Shown here piece by piece: positions 29,374 through 38,571 of a stretch of DNA of 64,000 bases. A program made the translations under genes and the position numbers. The DNA lies in NCBI RefSeq assembly GCF_946151055.1, contig NZ_CAMGYZ010000017.1:32414-96413 (forward strand), in the 5' to 3' direction. Positions within the stretch are counted from its first letter, which is position 1; each line of letters opens with the position of its first letter. Source of the stretch: Bacillus sp. Marseille-Q3570 (GTDB taxonomy: Bacteria; Bacillota; Bacilli; Bacillales; Fictibacillaceae). Below the pieces are notes generated by a model. That model did no database searches. It saw nothing but the letters and a program-made list of their open reading frames with translations, and was not told the DNA's origin.

Positions 29374-30012
29374 ATGAAAGGTACAGGTTTCAAGGGGAAG
29401 TTGTTTGTATTATTTGAATGGATCACCAGGATCGCTTATGTCAACGTATTGTGGATCGGGTTTTCCTTACTTGGTGTGATGTTGTTCGGTCTTTTCCCGG
29501 CAACATCTGCCATGTTTGCGTTAATCCGGCGCTGGGTGCGCGGAGAAGATGATTTTTCAGTATTTCGGCTGTTTTGGAGTACGTATAAAAGTGACTTCGG
29601 AAAGGCCAATGCGTTCGGATGGATCATGACAGGCCTTGGGATTGTCTTGTATTTGGATTACCTATTCTTCACGTCCTCAGGGTCTACACTTTTTTTTCTT
29701 TTGAAATCCTTCACAATCATGCTTTTATTCGTGTATGTCCTGATTCTTGCATTGATTTTCCCAGTGTTCGTCCATTACAAATTAACCCTTTTCCACCTGT
29801 TCCGGAATACGATATTCATCGCAATGTTACATCCTTTTAAGAGTTTAGTGGCAATTTTGGGGATCGTGTCCATTAGTTTCATCATGTTCCTTGTACCGAC
29901 CCTGATTCCGTTTTTCGGTGGAAGTGTGATTGCCCTATACGTGACCTGGATTGCACAAAAGATGTTTATGAAAATAGATGAAAAGCAACAGGAAGGTTTG
30001 AAAAATGGATAG
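29374..30012 (+). CDS. DUF624 (YesL-like) membrane protein
   Basis: A 212-residue protein with about five membrane helices that matches the DUF624/YesL family, seen beside sugar ABC transporters and glycosidases in bacilli (for example the rhamnogalacturonan locus). Signature features are the N-terminal VNVLWIGFSLLGVMLFGLFPATSAMFALIRRW and the DFSVFRLFWSTYKSDF loop. The role is not established, with an accessory function in transport suspected. It lies between the two GH35 genes. Confidence 0.82.
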   Translation: MKGTGFKGKLFVLFEWITRIAYVNVLWIGFSLLGVMLFGLFPATSAMFALIRRWVRGEDDFSVFRLFWSTYKSDFGKANAFGWIMTGLGIVLYLDYLFFTSSGSTLFFLLKSFTIMLLFVYVLILALIFPVFVHYKLTLFHLFRNTIFIAMLHPFKSLVAILGIVSISFIMFLVPTLIPFFGGSVIALYVTWIAQKMFMKIDEKQQEGLKNG

Positions 30013-30065
30013 CAAGCAAGCTATTTTCGCTTTCTGCGGAAACGATATAACAGGAGGGAAGTAAA

Positions 30066-32477
30066 ATGATTGAAATCAAAAACAAGCAAATCCTCATAGA
30101 TGGTGAACCTCAAATCCTGATGTGCGGTGAAATTCATTATTACCGCCTGGAACCAGAGGAATGGCAGGATCGTCTTGATAAGTTGAAAGCTTCTGGCTGT
30201 AATGCAGTTGCATCTTACGTCCCCTGGCTTTGTCATGAACCGGTCGAAGGCGAGGTTGATCTCGAGGGGAAATCACGCCCTGAACTTGATCTGACGGGCT
30301 TCATCGATTTATGCGCAAAGAATGATCTTTACTTTTTTGTCCGACCTGGGCCGTTCATCATGGCGGAAATGAAAAATGAAGGAATTCCTCACTGGGTAAT
30401 AGAGAAACACCCTGAAATCGTTCCGATCACCTGGGATGGAAAAATGGTATCGGCCAAGACACTAGATTATCTTGCGCCATCATTTTTAGAAGAAACCCGC
30501 AAATGGTATGGAGCTGTTATGGACGTCATTGCCCCACGGTTGCATGCAAATGGCGGAAACATCATCGGGGTACAGCTCGATAATGAGATCGGGATGCTCT
30601 CATGGGTCAGCAACAGTCCGGATCTCACCGATCATGTGCTGGATGACTTTTCAAACTGGCTGCATGAACGGTATCAGCCTGAAGAGTTGAAACGCCGTTA
30701 TCCGTTTGAAATGGATAATGAGGTGATCCGGAATGATTCGATCCGATCGCCGAAGGAAGACTATACGCCTGCCCTCCATCATGATCTCGGCTATTATATG
30801 AGGTACCGTTTTGCCAAATATGTTGCAATACTTCGCACTTATGCAGAAGAGTTTGGTGTAAAAGATGTTCCGTTTGTCATCAATATCCATGGTACAGGCG
30901 GCGGACGTGCTTTGACCTACCCGATCGGAATCAGCCAACTCTATGAATCTTATACCCAAGCACCAGGCTACATTTCTGGTTCAGATATCTATTTCGGGGA
31001 TTTGGATATGAGCACGTTCCAGGACCTTTATCTGATCAATGGTTTCATGGATGCTGTCCACAATCCAGATCAACCACTGACATCGGTGGAGTTCAATTGC
31101 GGAGATGGGAACTTCGGAGAGACGCTGAGCAGCCGGTACGATCCATCAGCAGCAGATTTCAAGGTACGGATGTGCATCGCGCAAGGGAACAGGATGATCA
31201 ACTATTATCTGTTCACGGGTGGACGGAACTACCGTCTTGACGAGAAATATGATGATGGCAATGATCGGATCGCTCATACTGGAGAACGGCATGGTTTCGC
31301 GGCGCCTGTCAGTCCTGAAGGGGAGTTGAATTATACGTTTCCAAGGATGGCTCGAGCCACAAAGACCGTGATGGCAGTCGCGGATAAGCTTGCCATTATG
31401 GAAGAGGAACATGATGATGTTTCTTTTGCCTTCATTCCGGATTATTTCATGACAGAATCACGTTATCCTGCGAGCGAAAAGATGAAGGAGATGTATCAGA
31501 ACATTGAAGCCAATCGTGCGCCTGCCGCATGGGACAATATGGCCCGTGCAATGCTTCTGTCTGGTTATCGCTTCGGTTCTGTCGATATACAAAATAAACC
31601 GATTGATCCAGAAACAACACCTGTTCTAGTCCTTGCATCTGCCCTTTATATGGATGGGAAAGTCCAGCAAAAACTTTCAGATTATCTGAGCGACGGCGGT
31701 GGCCTTCTTCTTTACGGACAAGTACCAACGTATGATTTGGAAGCAGAACCTTGTACGATTCTTGCTGATGCGCTTGGTGTGCAACCTGCTGGTGTTCGAC
31801 GAGCGTCGCAACATTATGCACTCTCTGTTTATGGGGATGATTGGGCAGGTTCTCGACCTGAAATCAGAACTCACATCGCACAAGTGTTTGATACTGGCGA
31901 TGCTATCCCATTGATCCGTGTGTATGGATCTGATGAAGTGTGTGGTTTTGAATCCAGTGTTGGAAATGGTCGGGCAATTGTGATCGGCACAGTGTACAAC
32001 TGTAACCTCGGTTTTTATAAGGAAGCGTTGGAAAGATTGGGCGTGAAGGCTGCTCTTCAACATGACTGCAAGTATCATGGAATATTCATGACCTCCACGG
32101 CAACGAAAGAAGGAGAGCGGTTCATCCATATTTTGAACCTCGATGGTTTTGAAAAAGAACTGCACATTAATGAGAACGGTACCGGGTTATTTGATGGACG
32201 TCTGTTGGAGCTGCAAAGTAAAGATGGAGTGATGCTGCCAGTGAATGTTTCCTTCGGTGATGTGAAAGTCCTCTATGCCACTGCCGAAATCAACAATGTG
32301 GCTGGGGATCAGATCGACTTCCGCCTCACACAAAGTGAAGATATCATCGCTTTTGAAACGGATCGAAAAATTACAGAAAGTGATGATTATGTTGTGGAGA
32401 GGAACGGAAATGTAACGTATGTTGTTTCCAAAAAACATGCAAAAGTCGATGACCATCTAACAGTACGCTTCACTTAA
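30066..32477 (+). CDS. second GH35-type beta-galactosidase
   Basis: An 803-residue cytoplasmic glycosidase with the same plan as its neighbour: CGEIHYYR, NAVASYVPWLCHE, RPGPFIMAE, the predicted acid/base Glu174 (QLDNEIG) and nucleophile Glu342 (SVEFN), then a beta-sandwich tail. GGAGGG lies 9 nt before the ATG. Differences around the active site (QLDNE versus QLCNE) hint at a different aglycone. It is the last plus-strand gene before the AraC regulator. Convergent transcription from the regulator meets it in a repeat-bearing gap. Confidence 0.83.
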   Translation: MIEIKNKQILIDGEPQILMCGEIHYYRLEPEEWQDRLDKLKASGCNAVASYVPWLCHEPVEGEVDLEGKSRPELDLTGFIDLCAKNDLYFFVRPGPFIMAEMKNEGIPHWVIEKHPEIVPITWDGKMVSAKTLDYLAPSFLEETRKWYGAVMDVIAPRLHANGGNIIGVQLDNEIGMLSWVSNSPDLTDHVLDDFSNWLHERYQPEELKRRYPFEMDNEVIRNDSIRSPKEDYTPALHHDLGYYMRYRFAKYVAILRTYAEEFGVKDVPFVINIHGTGGGRALTYPIGISQLYESYTQAPGYISGSDIYFGDLDMSTFQDLYLINGFMDAVHNPDQPLTSVEFNCGDGNFGETLSSRYDPSAADFKVRMCIAQGNRMINYYLFTGGRNYRLDEKYDDGNDRIAHTGERHGFAAPVSPEGELNYTFPRMARATKTVMAVADKLAIMEEEHDDVSFAFIPDYFMTESRYPASEKMKEMYQNIEANRAPAAWDNMARAMLLSGYRFGSVDIQNKPIDPETTPVLVLASALYMDGKVQQKLSDYLSDGGGLLLYGQVPTYDLEAEPCTILADALGVQPAGVRRASQHYALSVYGDDWAGSRPEIRTHIAQVFDTGDAIPLIRVYGSDEVCGFESSVGNGRAIVIGTVYNCNLGFYKEALERLGVKAALQHDCKYHGIFMTSTATKEGERFIHILNLDGFEKELHINENGTGLFDGRLLELQSKDGVMLPVNVSFGDVKVLYATAEINNVAGDQIDFRLTQSEDIIAFETDRKITESDDYVVERNGNVTYVVSKKHAKVDDHLTVRFT

Positions 32478-32689
32478 GAAATCTATCAGTCTACCTACCA
32501 TAAAAATTCCATATTAAAAAACAGCGAGAAGCAAAGACATCAGGGAGACTTAAGCACAGATTGCCGGGGACACTATGTTGATCAGTGAAGGCATCTTTTA
32601 TCGGATCATCTTGGAAGAGAAGTGACGACTGTTTAAGTGCGTAACCTATCAAAGTCAAGTATAGTAACCGTTTGATAGCAGGTGTGCAT
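32478..32689 (+). other. non-coding gap, no feature seen
   Basis: About 210 bp between the convergent GH35 and AraC genes and ahead of array G. I see no credible ORF and no clear terminator. Confidence 0.5.
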
Positions 32690-32789
32690 TACGGACAATG
32701 AACACCATTTTCAGTGCTCGAGTGGTCGTATGACGCATTCATACGGACAATGAATACCTATTTTCGTGTACGAGAGGTCGTATGACACC
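32690..32789 (+). repeat. tandem pair, 52-bp period, ACGGACAATGAA family (array G)
   Basis: Two copies of a unit, GGACA at 32693 and 32745 and GGTCGTATGAC at 32724 and 32776, both 52 bp apart. Shared blocks are ACGGACAATGAA-ACC, ATTTTC-GTG, CGAG-GGTCGTATGAC. It ends 12 bp from the 3' end of the AraC gene. Confidence 0.8.
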
Positions 32790-32801
32790 CATTTACCTCC
32801 A

Positions 32802-33557
32802 TCATCTTTTCATCCTTGATGGTGCGGTTCCCATCCATTTTTTGAACATCCGGTTGAAATAAGATTGGTCGCAGTATCCGAGATATTCCGCGACCTCTCT
32901 TATCGTCATATTGGTATCTGTCATCAAGTCCCATGCTGTATTGATGCGTATCTGGTGTAAATACTGAATGGGTGTTACACCGATGACTTCTTTGAATAAT
33001 ATGGTGACGTAATTTGGTGTGACATCCACAATTGACGCCAACTCTTCTATTGTGATGTTCCGACGGAAGTTATACAGGATGTGGTCTTGCATTTTCCTTA
33101 CGATCTGTTCTTTGACTGGTGAAGCATTCCGTTCTGATTTTTCTTGCGAAACCAGCAACAGAAGTTCAGCTATGACATGATAGGAAAGCTGCTCATAAAA
33201 GGTCTTTTGTCCGAGCCATTGCACGAAGAGAAAGGCAAATCTTTGTTCATAATAGGCGGGATTTCTCGGTTTGAACCTCAGCAATTGATTTTGTTCAGCA
33301 AAAATCGAATGAATAGAATCCTGCCATGAAAATACAGCAGTATATTTTTTATGAGATTCGTCCGGATGGTTCATCCAAGCACGATACTGATTGGAGGGAA
33401 CATACAGAAACTCGCCCTTTTCCAAGTCCAACTGCTTATTGTCGATAAAGTAACGGACTTTGCCTTCCGTTACATAAACCAGCGTATTCAACCCACGTGA
33501 TTTTTTTGTTGTCCAAGTCGGTTCCACATCATGATAAACACCATAGATCTTCATCAT
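32802..33557 (-). CDS. AraC-family transcriptional regulator
   Basis: A 251-residue regulator with an N-terminal cupin sugar-sensing domain (GKVRYFIDNKQLDLEKGEFLYVPSNQ) and a C-terminal double helix-turn-helix (about 150-251; ITIEELASIVDVTPNYVTILFKE and TIREVAEYLGYCDQSYFNRMFKKW). It is divergent from the sulfatase operon, from which 220 bp separate it, and is the only dedicated regulator in the glycan region. It probably activates that operon and perhaps the GH35 genes. AGGAGTG precedes a double ATG (start 33557 or 33554). Confidence 0.9.
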   Translation of the reverse strand: MMKIYGVYHDVEPTWTTKKSRGLNTLVYVTEGKVRYFIDNKQLDLEKGEFLYVPSNQYRAWMNHPDESHKKYTAVFSWQDSIHSIFAEQNQLLRFKPRNPAYYEQRFAFLFVQWLGQKTFYEQLSYHVIAELLLLVSQEKSERNASPVKEQIVRKMQDHILYNFRRNITIEELASIVDVTPNYVTILFKEVIGVTPIQYLHQIRINTAWDLMTDTNMTIREVAEYLGYCDQSYFNRMFKKWMGTAPSRMKR

Positions 33558-33648
33558 CTACACTCCTGATAAATAAATTTATGAATTATACAACTATTTA
33601 AATTTTGTTTATGTTCAGTCAGGAACTTTTCCCTTATTATATACAAAA

Positions 33649-33717
33649 GGGAGAGGCTATGAAACATCAAAGGTTATATAGGTTAGAGTTGGTATGTTTT
33701 ATTCAAGGTCTCTCCAT
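33649..33717. promoter_or_regulatory. inverted repeat in the araC-sulfatase intergenic region
   Basis: GGGAGAGGC and its near-complement GGTCTCTCC lie about 50 bp apart in the divergent control region. It could be an AraC-type binding arrangement or the ends of a small element. No clear promoter boxes are visible. Confidence 0.3.
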
Positions 33718-33777
33718 TTAAAAAACTACATTCTATGAAATGTACAAATCTTACAATTAAGGAAAGGAAGATTCATC

Positions 33778-35244
33778 ATGCGTATACTCTACATTGATAT
33801 CGATTCACTGCGTCCTGACCATTTGGGGTGCTACGGTTACCATCGGAACACGTCACCAAATATTGATAGCATTGCTGAAAGAGGTACAAGTTTCACCAAC
33901 TATTATGCATCGGATGCCCCATGTGCCCCTTGCCGAAATGCTATGTTCAAGTCCCGGTTCGGCATACATACAGGTGCGGTGAACCATGGTGGGCTTGAAG
34001 CAGATAACCGTCCGATCGGCGCAGGACGTGAGTTCAACTACCATCATTCCCCATATCAGGCATGGGTTGATGTCATGCGATTCCAGGGACATCATACTGC
34101 TATGATCAGTCCTTTTCCTAGCCGACATGCAAACTGGGATGTTGTAGAAGGATTCCTTGAAATGATCGATACTGGAAAACATGCTGGCGAGACGGCAGGA
34201 GAAGTTTCGGATGAAGCATTGAGATGGATCAAGGGCAGAGGCACAGAAAAAGAAGACTGGTTTTTGTATCTCAATTTCTGGGATCCGCATACACCGTATC
34301 GAACTCCCGAATCTTATGGAAACCCTTTCAAAAATAATCCAGCTCCAGAATGGTTGACCGACGAAATCATCGCCCAGCACCAGGAGAGTTTTGGACCGAT
34401 GAGTGCACGTAATGTGCCAGCAGGAAACCAATGGCCGGATCTCCCGCACGAAATCCATTCTCGGGAAGACTTCAAGAGGTGGATTGACGGGTATGATACC
34501 GCAATCCGATATGTTGACGACCATGTCGGCATGATACTTAATACGCTTGAAGAGGAAGGCTTACTTGAAGATACGATGATCATCATTTCGGCTGACCATG
34601 GTGAAAACCAAGGGGAGTTGAACATATATGGAGATCACCAGACAGCCGATCATATTACAAGTCGGATTCCATTGATCATGGCAGGTCCGCAAATACGTCA
34701 AGGACAAGTTGATGAAGATTTCCACTATCAAGTCGATTTAGGGCCGACATTAGTGGAGATGGCTGGTGGTGAGCCCCGCGGAAAATGGGATGGGACAAGC
34801 TTCCTACCAGCAGTTACGGAAGGTCGCTCAACTGGGAGACCTTACCTTGTCGTCAGTCAAGCTGCTTGGAGCTGCCAGCGTTCTGTCCGGTTCGATAATT
34901 GGATGTTGATCCGTACGTATCATGACGGGTTGAAGGATTTCCCTGATTTGATGCTTTTCGATATTGAAAATGACCCCCACGAAACGTCGAACCTTGTAGA
35001 TGAACGCCCCGAAATCGTTGGACAAGGATTGAGGCTGCTGGATGAGTGGGTGGCAGAGCAAATGGTAACTTCTGATTATCCGACCGATCCGATGTGGAAT
35101 GTCATTCACGAGGGTGGACCTTACCATACCAGAGGTGAATTTTCGAAACATGTGAATAAGCTTCGGGAAGAGGAACGCCATGAAGCAGCGGATCGCCTGG
35201 AAAGCCGTCATGAAAAGTTCCAAACCATTTATAATAAAGCCTAG
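33778..35244 (+). CDS. Cys-type sulfatase (formylglycine-dependent)
   Basis: A 488-residue alkaline-phosphatase-fold arylsulfatase-family enzyme. Metal ligands appear in DIDSLRPDHLGCYGY, and the maturation motif C-A-P-C-R is at residues 49-53, so Cys49 should be converted to formylglycine. Further ligands are in the SADHGE segment near residue 270. There is no signal peptide, which points to a cytoplasmic enzyme acting on imported oligosaccharide. AAGGAAAGGAAG precedes the start. The maturase gene lies three genes downstream in the same operon (37609). The spelling is closest to the group holding N-sulfoglucosamine and related glycan sulfatases, but the exact ester is unknown. Confidence 0.9.
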   Translation: MRILYIDIDSLRPDHLGCYGYHRNTSPNIDSIAERGTSFTNYYASDAPCAPCRNAMFKSRFGIHTGAVNHGGLEADNRPIGAGREFNYHHSPYQAWVDVMRFQGHHTAMISPFPSRHANWDVVEGFLEMIDTGKHAGETAGEVSDEALRWIKGRGTEKEDWFLYLNFWDPHTPYRTPESYGNPFKNNPAPEWLTDEIIAQHQESFGPMSARNVPAGNQWPDLPHEIHSREDFKRWIDGYDTAIRYVDDHVGMILNTLEEEGLLEDTMIIISADHGENQGELNIYGDHQTADHITSRIPLIMAGPQIRQGQVDEDFHYQVDLGPTLVEMAGGEPRGKWDGTSFLPAVTEGRSTGRPYLVVSQAAWSCQRSVRFDNWMLIRTYHDGLKDFPDLMLFDIENDPHETSNLVDERPEIVGQGLRLLDEWVAEQMVTSDYPTDPMWNVIHEGGPYHTRGEFSKHVNKLREEERHEAADRLESRHEKFQTIYNKA

Positions 35245-35259
35245 GAAGGGGTAATAAAC

Positions 35260-36543
35260 GTGAGCAATGTAACGGATTATTATAAGGATTTGCCCGAAAA
35301 TGTGGAAAGCTTTTTCGACCGCCAATATAAAGATTCCTACGCTTTGCTGGACGCTTCTCGGAATCCCCGTACTGGTCTGTATGCTGATGCATATATGACG
35401 TTTGGCGAAAATCCGGACTTCAGATGTTCGATTGCAGCAACTGGTGTCGGCCTGATCGGTCTCTGTGTCGCAGATATGGAGGGCTGGGATCTAGAAGCAG
35501 CAGAAAAGGCTCTTGTCACATTGCGGTGTGTGATGGGAGAAATCGAAGGGTGTCAACCAGCACGTGATGATCAAACAGGTTTTTACGCCCATTTTGTCGA
35601 TATGGAAACAGGTGAAAACCTCAATTCTGAAATATCAACGATTGATACGTCGTTATTGGTAGCGGGGGCACTTTTTGCGGGTCATCACTTCAAGGAAACT
35701 GCACCACAAATCAATGAAATGGCGACGGAGCTGTTGAAACAGATTGACTGGCGTGTCGTTGTTGCGGATAAAGAAAACGGAGTCATCAACATGATTGTAA
35801 AGGATGGCGAAGGAACCGCTCCATTGCCTGCTTTTAACGAGTATGCGCTGGTAGCGTATCTCGCCTTGTTGGGGCAGCCGGAAGATGAAGATATCCAAAC
35901 GTTGTGGCATGGTAATTTTTCAGATCCGAAACTAAATGACCTTCCGCAAGTCGATTATCGGGATATTCCTGTCTTGACGGATAACGATAAAAACGCCTTT
36001 TTATCCTCATTCGTCCATCAATTTCCGTATTACCTCGTTCCGGAATACGGGAAGAGCAAGGTATATCAAGACTTCTTCACAAATGCCTGCCTGGCGGATC
36101 GGTTAAAATGGAAAGAAATCGAGGATGTACCATCTTATGTTTGGGGATATGGTGCTGGACCGAATGATGGTCTACATGGCGGGTATCATGCGGATAAAAT
36201 CAACAACGCACCAGGTGACATCGCTTCGGCTTATATTGTAGCAGGATTCTTGCCTGTTTATCCTGCAGGAATCCATGACCTTTACGCGTTGTATCGCCTC
36301 CATATTCCTTATGATGTGTTTACGAATCCAGAAAATCAAGAAGATGAAGAAAAGTTCCGCCAGTCTTATCATTTCGGATTACACCGCTATTCCTGGTGGC
36401 ATCTTGAACAAAAAGATCGGTGGTATCCGACCAAAATCACATTGATCGATTGGAGCTCGATGTTATATGGATTGACTGCATTCAAACGCGGGATGACCTT
36501 CTTCACCGAAAGACTACCGGAAACGAACACAGTACTCAAGTAA
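35260..36543 (+). CDS. Glycoamylase-family (PF10091-like) alpha/alpha-barrel protein
   Basis: A 427-residue protein with the repeated-helix features of the Glycoamylase family: SIAATGVGLIGLCVADMEGW, a LVTLRCV helix, GFYAHFVDMETGE, the SEISTIDTSLLVAGAL strand with a likely catalytic acid, and a GDIASAYIVAGFLP segment. Characterised relatives include beta-1,2-glucanases (GH144), so it is probably a glycosidase, but the linkage cannot be inferred. No signal peptide. GTG start after GGAAGGGG, 15 nt behind the sulfatase, so one transcript. A weak terminator and a 21-bp repeat array follow. Confidence 0.75.
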   Translation: MSNVTDYYKDLPENVESFFDRQYKDSYALLDASRNPRTGLYADAYMTFGENPDFRCSIAATGVGLIGLCVADMEGWDLEAAEKALVTLRCVMGEIEGCQPARDDQTGFYAHFVDMETGENLNSEISTIDTSLLVAGALFAGHHFKETAPQINEMATELLKQIDWRVVVADKENGVINMIVKDGEGTAPLPAFNEYALVAYLALLGQPEDEDIQTLWHGNFSDPKLNDLPQVDYRDIPVLTDNDKNAFLSSFVHQFPYYLVPEYGKSKVYQDFFTNACLADRLKWKEIEDVPSYVWGYGAGPNDGLHGGYHADKINNAPGDIASAYIVAGFLPVYPAGIHDLYALYRLHIPYDVFTNPENQEDEEKFRQSYHFGLHRYSWWHLEQKDRWYPTKITLIDWSSMLYGLTAFKRGMTFFTERLPETNTVLK

Positions 36544-36567
36544 AGGAAACGAACAGTTTCTGTATAA

Positions 36568-36600
36568 AAGGATCAGCTATTCACATGGTTGATCCTTCTT
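36568..36600 (+). terminator. weak terminator-like hairpin
   Basis: AAGGATCA (36568-36575) pairs with TGATCCTT (36590-36597) and is followed by CTTTC. It may only attenuate, because the operon appears to continue beyond. Confidence 0.5.
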
Positions 36601-36724
36601 TCACTGATTGTAAAAATCACTCCATTTCAGCTGATTCAGGAGTGAATTTACGCAATTTCCGGGTGATTTATGTACAACAGAGGTGATTCAAAGTAATTCT
36701 GAGTCGATTTGAGCAATTCCGATG
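36600..36724 (+). repeat. tandem array, ~21-bp period, GTGATT family (array H)
   Basis: Degenerate units are visible at about 36621, 36642, 36663, 36683 and 36704 (GTGAATTT, GTGATTTA, GTGATTCA, TCGATTTG), with steps of 21, 21, 20 and 21. Each is followed by an AATT-type half (GCAATTTCC, AGTAATTC, AGCAATTCC). It lies immediately after a terminator-like hairpin. Confidence 0.75.
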
Positions 36725-36777
36725 TAAACATAATTTTCCAGATTCACATAGGTTCTTATTAAGGAAGGATGAACAAC

Positions 36778-37566
36778 GTGAAAGTGATGACATTCAATTT
36801 AAGGGTTGATATTCCGGAGGATGGCAAAAATTCGTGGGCGCATCGAAGTAAGAAAGCAGCTTCGGTGATCAATAAGCATCGACCGCTTATCGTTGGTACC
36901 CAGGAAGGCCTCCTCCGAATGATTGAAGATATCGAATCGGAGTTGGCCGACTATCGATGGATCGGACAGGGAAGACGCGGGGGCATGTCCGATGAATTTT
37001 GTGCAATTTTTTATGATCACAATGAACTGGAAGTCCTTGAATCTGGCCAATTCTGGTTATCAGTGCAACCGGATGTCCCGAACAGCATAAGCTGGGAAAG
37101 TGATTTTCCAAGGGTTTGCACCTGGGGCCATTTCAGATTCAAAAAGGAACCTTACAACGAATTCATCCATTACAACACGCATCTCGATCACATCAGCCAG
37201 CAAGCGAGAGAACATGGTATCCATTTGATTTCGAAAAGACTGGACGAACTGCATCAGGAAAAGAATCTGCCTGTGATATTGACTGGGGATTTCAACAGTG
37301 AACCAGATGATCCCGTCATCCGATTTTTACAGGGGGATATCACCCTTTTAGGCTCAACAGCCAAATTGAACGACTCTTTTTCGCAAACGGACCTCAATCC
37401 TGGTTGTACGTTCCACAATTTCAAAGGAGGCAACGAAGGAGCGCCGATCGATTATATTTTTACAACGCCTGGAGTCCAGGTATTGAAGACAGAGATCGAC
37501 CGGAGTCAAATAGACGGTGCATATCCGTCAGATCACTATCCTGTCATTTCGATAATGAAATGGTAA
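36778..37566 (+). CDS. endonuclease/exonuclease/phosphatase (EEP) family protein
   Basis: A 262-residue metal-dependent phosphohydrolase of the EEP fold: MTFNLRVD at the N-terminus, the metal ligand in GTQEG, NTHLDH, GDFNSEPDD and the terminal YPSDHYPV with the catalytic His. Such proteins are common in carbohydrate gene clusters, where their substrate (often a sugar phosphate or lipid phosphate rather than DNA) is unknown. The GTG at 36778 is chosen because AAGGAAGG lies 10 nt upstream; the in-frame ATG at 36769 is too close to that site. No signal peptide. Confidence 0.8.
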   Translation: MKVMTFNLRVDIPEDGKNSWAHRSKKAASVINKHRPLIVGTQEGLLRMIEDIESELADYRWIGQGRRGGMSDEFCAIFYDHNELEVLESGQFWLSVQPDVPNSISWESDFPRVCTWGHFRFKKEPYNEFIHYNTHLDHISQQAREHGIHLISKRLDELHQEKNLPVILTGDFNSEPDDPVIRFLQGDITLLGSTAKLNDSFSQTDLNPGCTFHNFKGGNEGAPIDYIFTTPGVQVLKTEIDRSQIDGAYPSDHYPVISIMKW

Positions 37567-37608
37567 AAGAATATTCAGCAACAAGGATTGGTATTGGGAG
37601 GAGAAAAA

Positions 37609-38559
37609 ATGAAGAAGTGTTGTGCACCAAGAAGAAACCAAGACCAAAAAAACATGGAATCCACAACTGGAACAGTAGAAAAAAACCAGTCACACACCAA
37701 AGAAGGAATGGTTTTGCTTGACGGTGGAACCTTCATCATGGGAACAGATAGCCTTAAAGGATTTCCTAAGGATGGAGAAGGGCCGGCAAGGAACGTTGAG
37801 CTAAACCCGTTTTATATCGACCAATATGCGGTTACGAACAGACAATTCAGAGCGTTCATAGACCAGACAGGTTATGTGACGGAAGCGGAAAAATTCGGCT
37901 GGTCTTTCGTCTTCCATCATTTCGTATCTGAAAAAGTGTGGGCGCAAAAGCCGCAGAGGGTTCCGAACATCCCCTGGTGGGTTGCCGTTGAAGGCGCTTA
38001 TTGGAATCAGCCGGAAGGTCCAGGCTCGACAATCGAAAACCGCATGGATCACCCGGTCATTCATGTTTCTTGGAATGATGCGCAAGCGTTTTGTAAATGG
38101 GCTGGAAAGAGATTGCCCACAGAGGCAGAATGGGAATATGCAGCACGGGGCGGTCTTGAACAAAAACTCTATGCCTGGGGCGATGAGTTGATTGTTGATG
38201 GAAAACATCAGTGCAACATATGGCAAGGTGATTTTCCGAATAAAAATACAGCAAGGGACGGTTATGTAAGAACGGCACCAGTCGATTCGTATAAGCCCAA
38301 TGGTTTCCGCCTTTACAACGTTTGCGGAAATGTATGGGAATGGTGTGATGACTGGTTCAGCCCGCGCTACCACCGGGAAAGTTCGAACACAAATCCCACG
38401 GGTCCTGATACAGGGCAAGTTAAATCGATGAGAGGCGGCTCCTATCTTTGCCACAAATCGTATTGCAATCGCTATCGGGTGGCCGCGAGAAGTTCGAACT
38501 CACCAGATAGCTCAACAGGGAATATCGGCTTTCGATGTGTTGCTGATGTCGATCACTAA
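37609..38559 (+). CDS. formylglycine-generating enzyme (sulfatase maturase)
   Basis: A 316-residue FGE/SUMF1 protein that oxidises the sulfatase Cys to formylglycine with copper and oxygen. The copper-binding pair is present as C281-x4-C286 (GGSYLCHKSYCNRYR), followed by AARSSNSPDSSTGNIGFR. Earlier blocks include MVLLDGGTFIMGTD and RLPTEAEWEYAARGG. The N-terminus reads KKCCAPRR, which itself contains a C-x-P-x-R string (residues 5-9) like its substrate. The ATG at 37609 follows GGGAGGAG; an in-frame TTG at 37588 lacks a site. It is encoded in the sulfatase operon. Confidence 0.92.
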   Translation: MKKCCAPRRNQDQKNMESTTGTVEKNQSHTKEGMVLLDGGTFIMGTDSLKGFPKDGEGPARNVELNPFYIDQYAVTNRQFRAFIDQTGYVTEAEKFGWSFVFHHFVSEKVWAQKPQRVPNIPWWVAVEGAYWNQPEGPGSTIENRMDHPVIHVSWNDAQAFCKWAGKRLPTEAEWEYAARGGLEQKLYAWGDELIVDGKHQCNIWQGDFPNKNTARDGYVRTAPVDSYKPNGFRLYNVCGNVWEWCDDWFSPRYHRESSNTNPTGPDTGQVKSMRGGSYLCHKSYCNRYRVAARSSNSPDSSTGNIGFRCVADVDH

Positions 38560-38571
38560 GGAGGTTTTATA

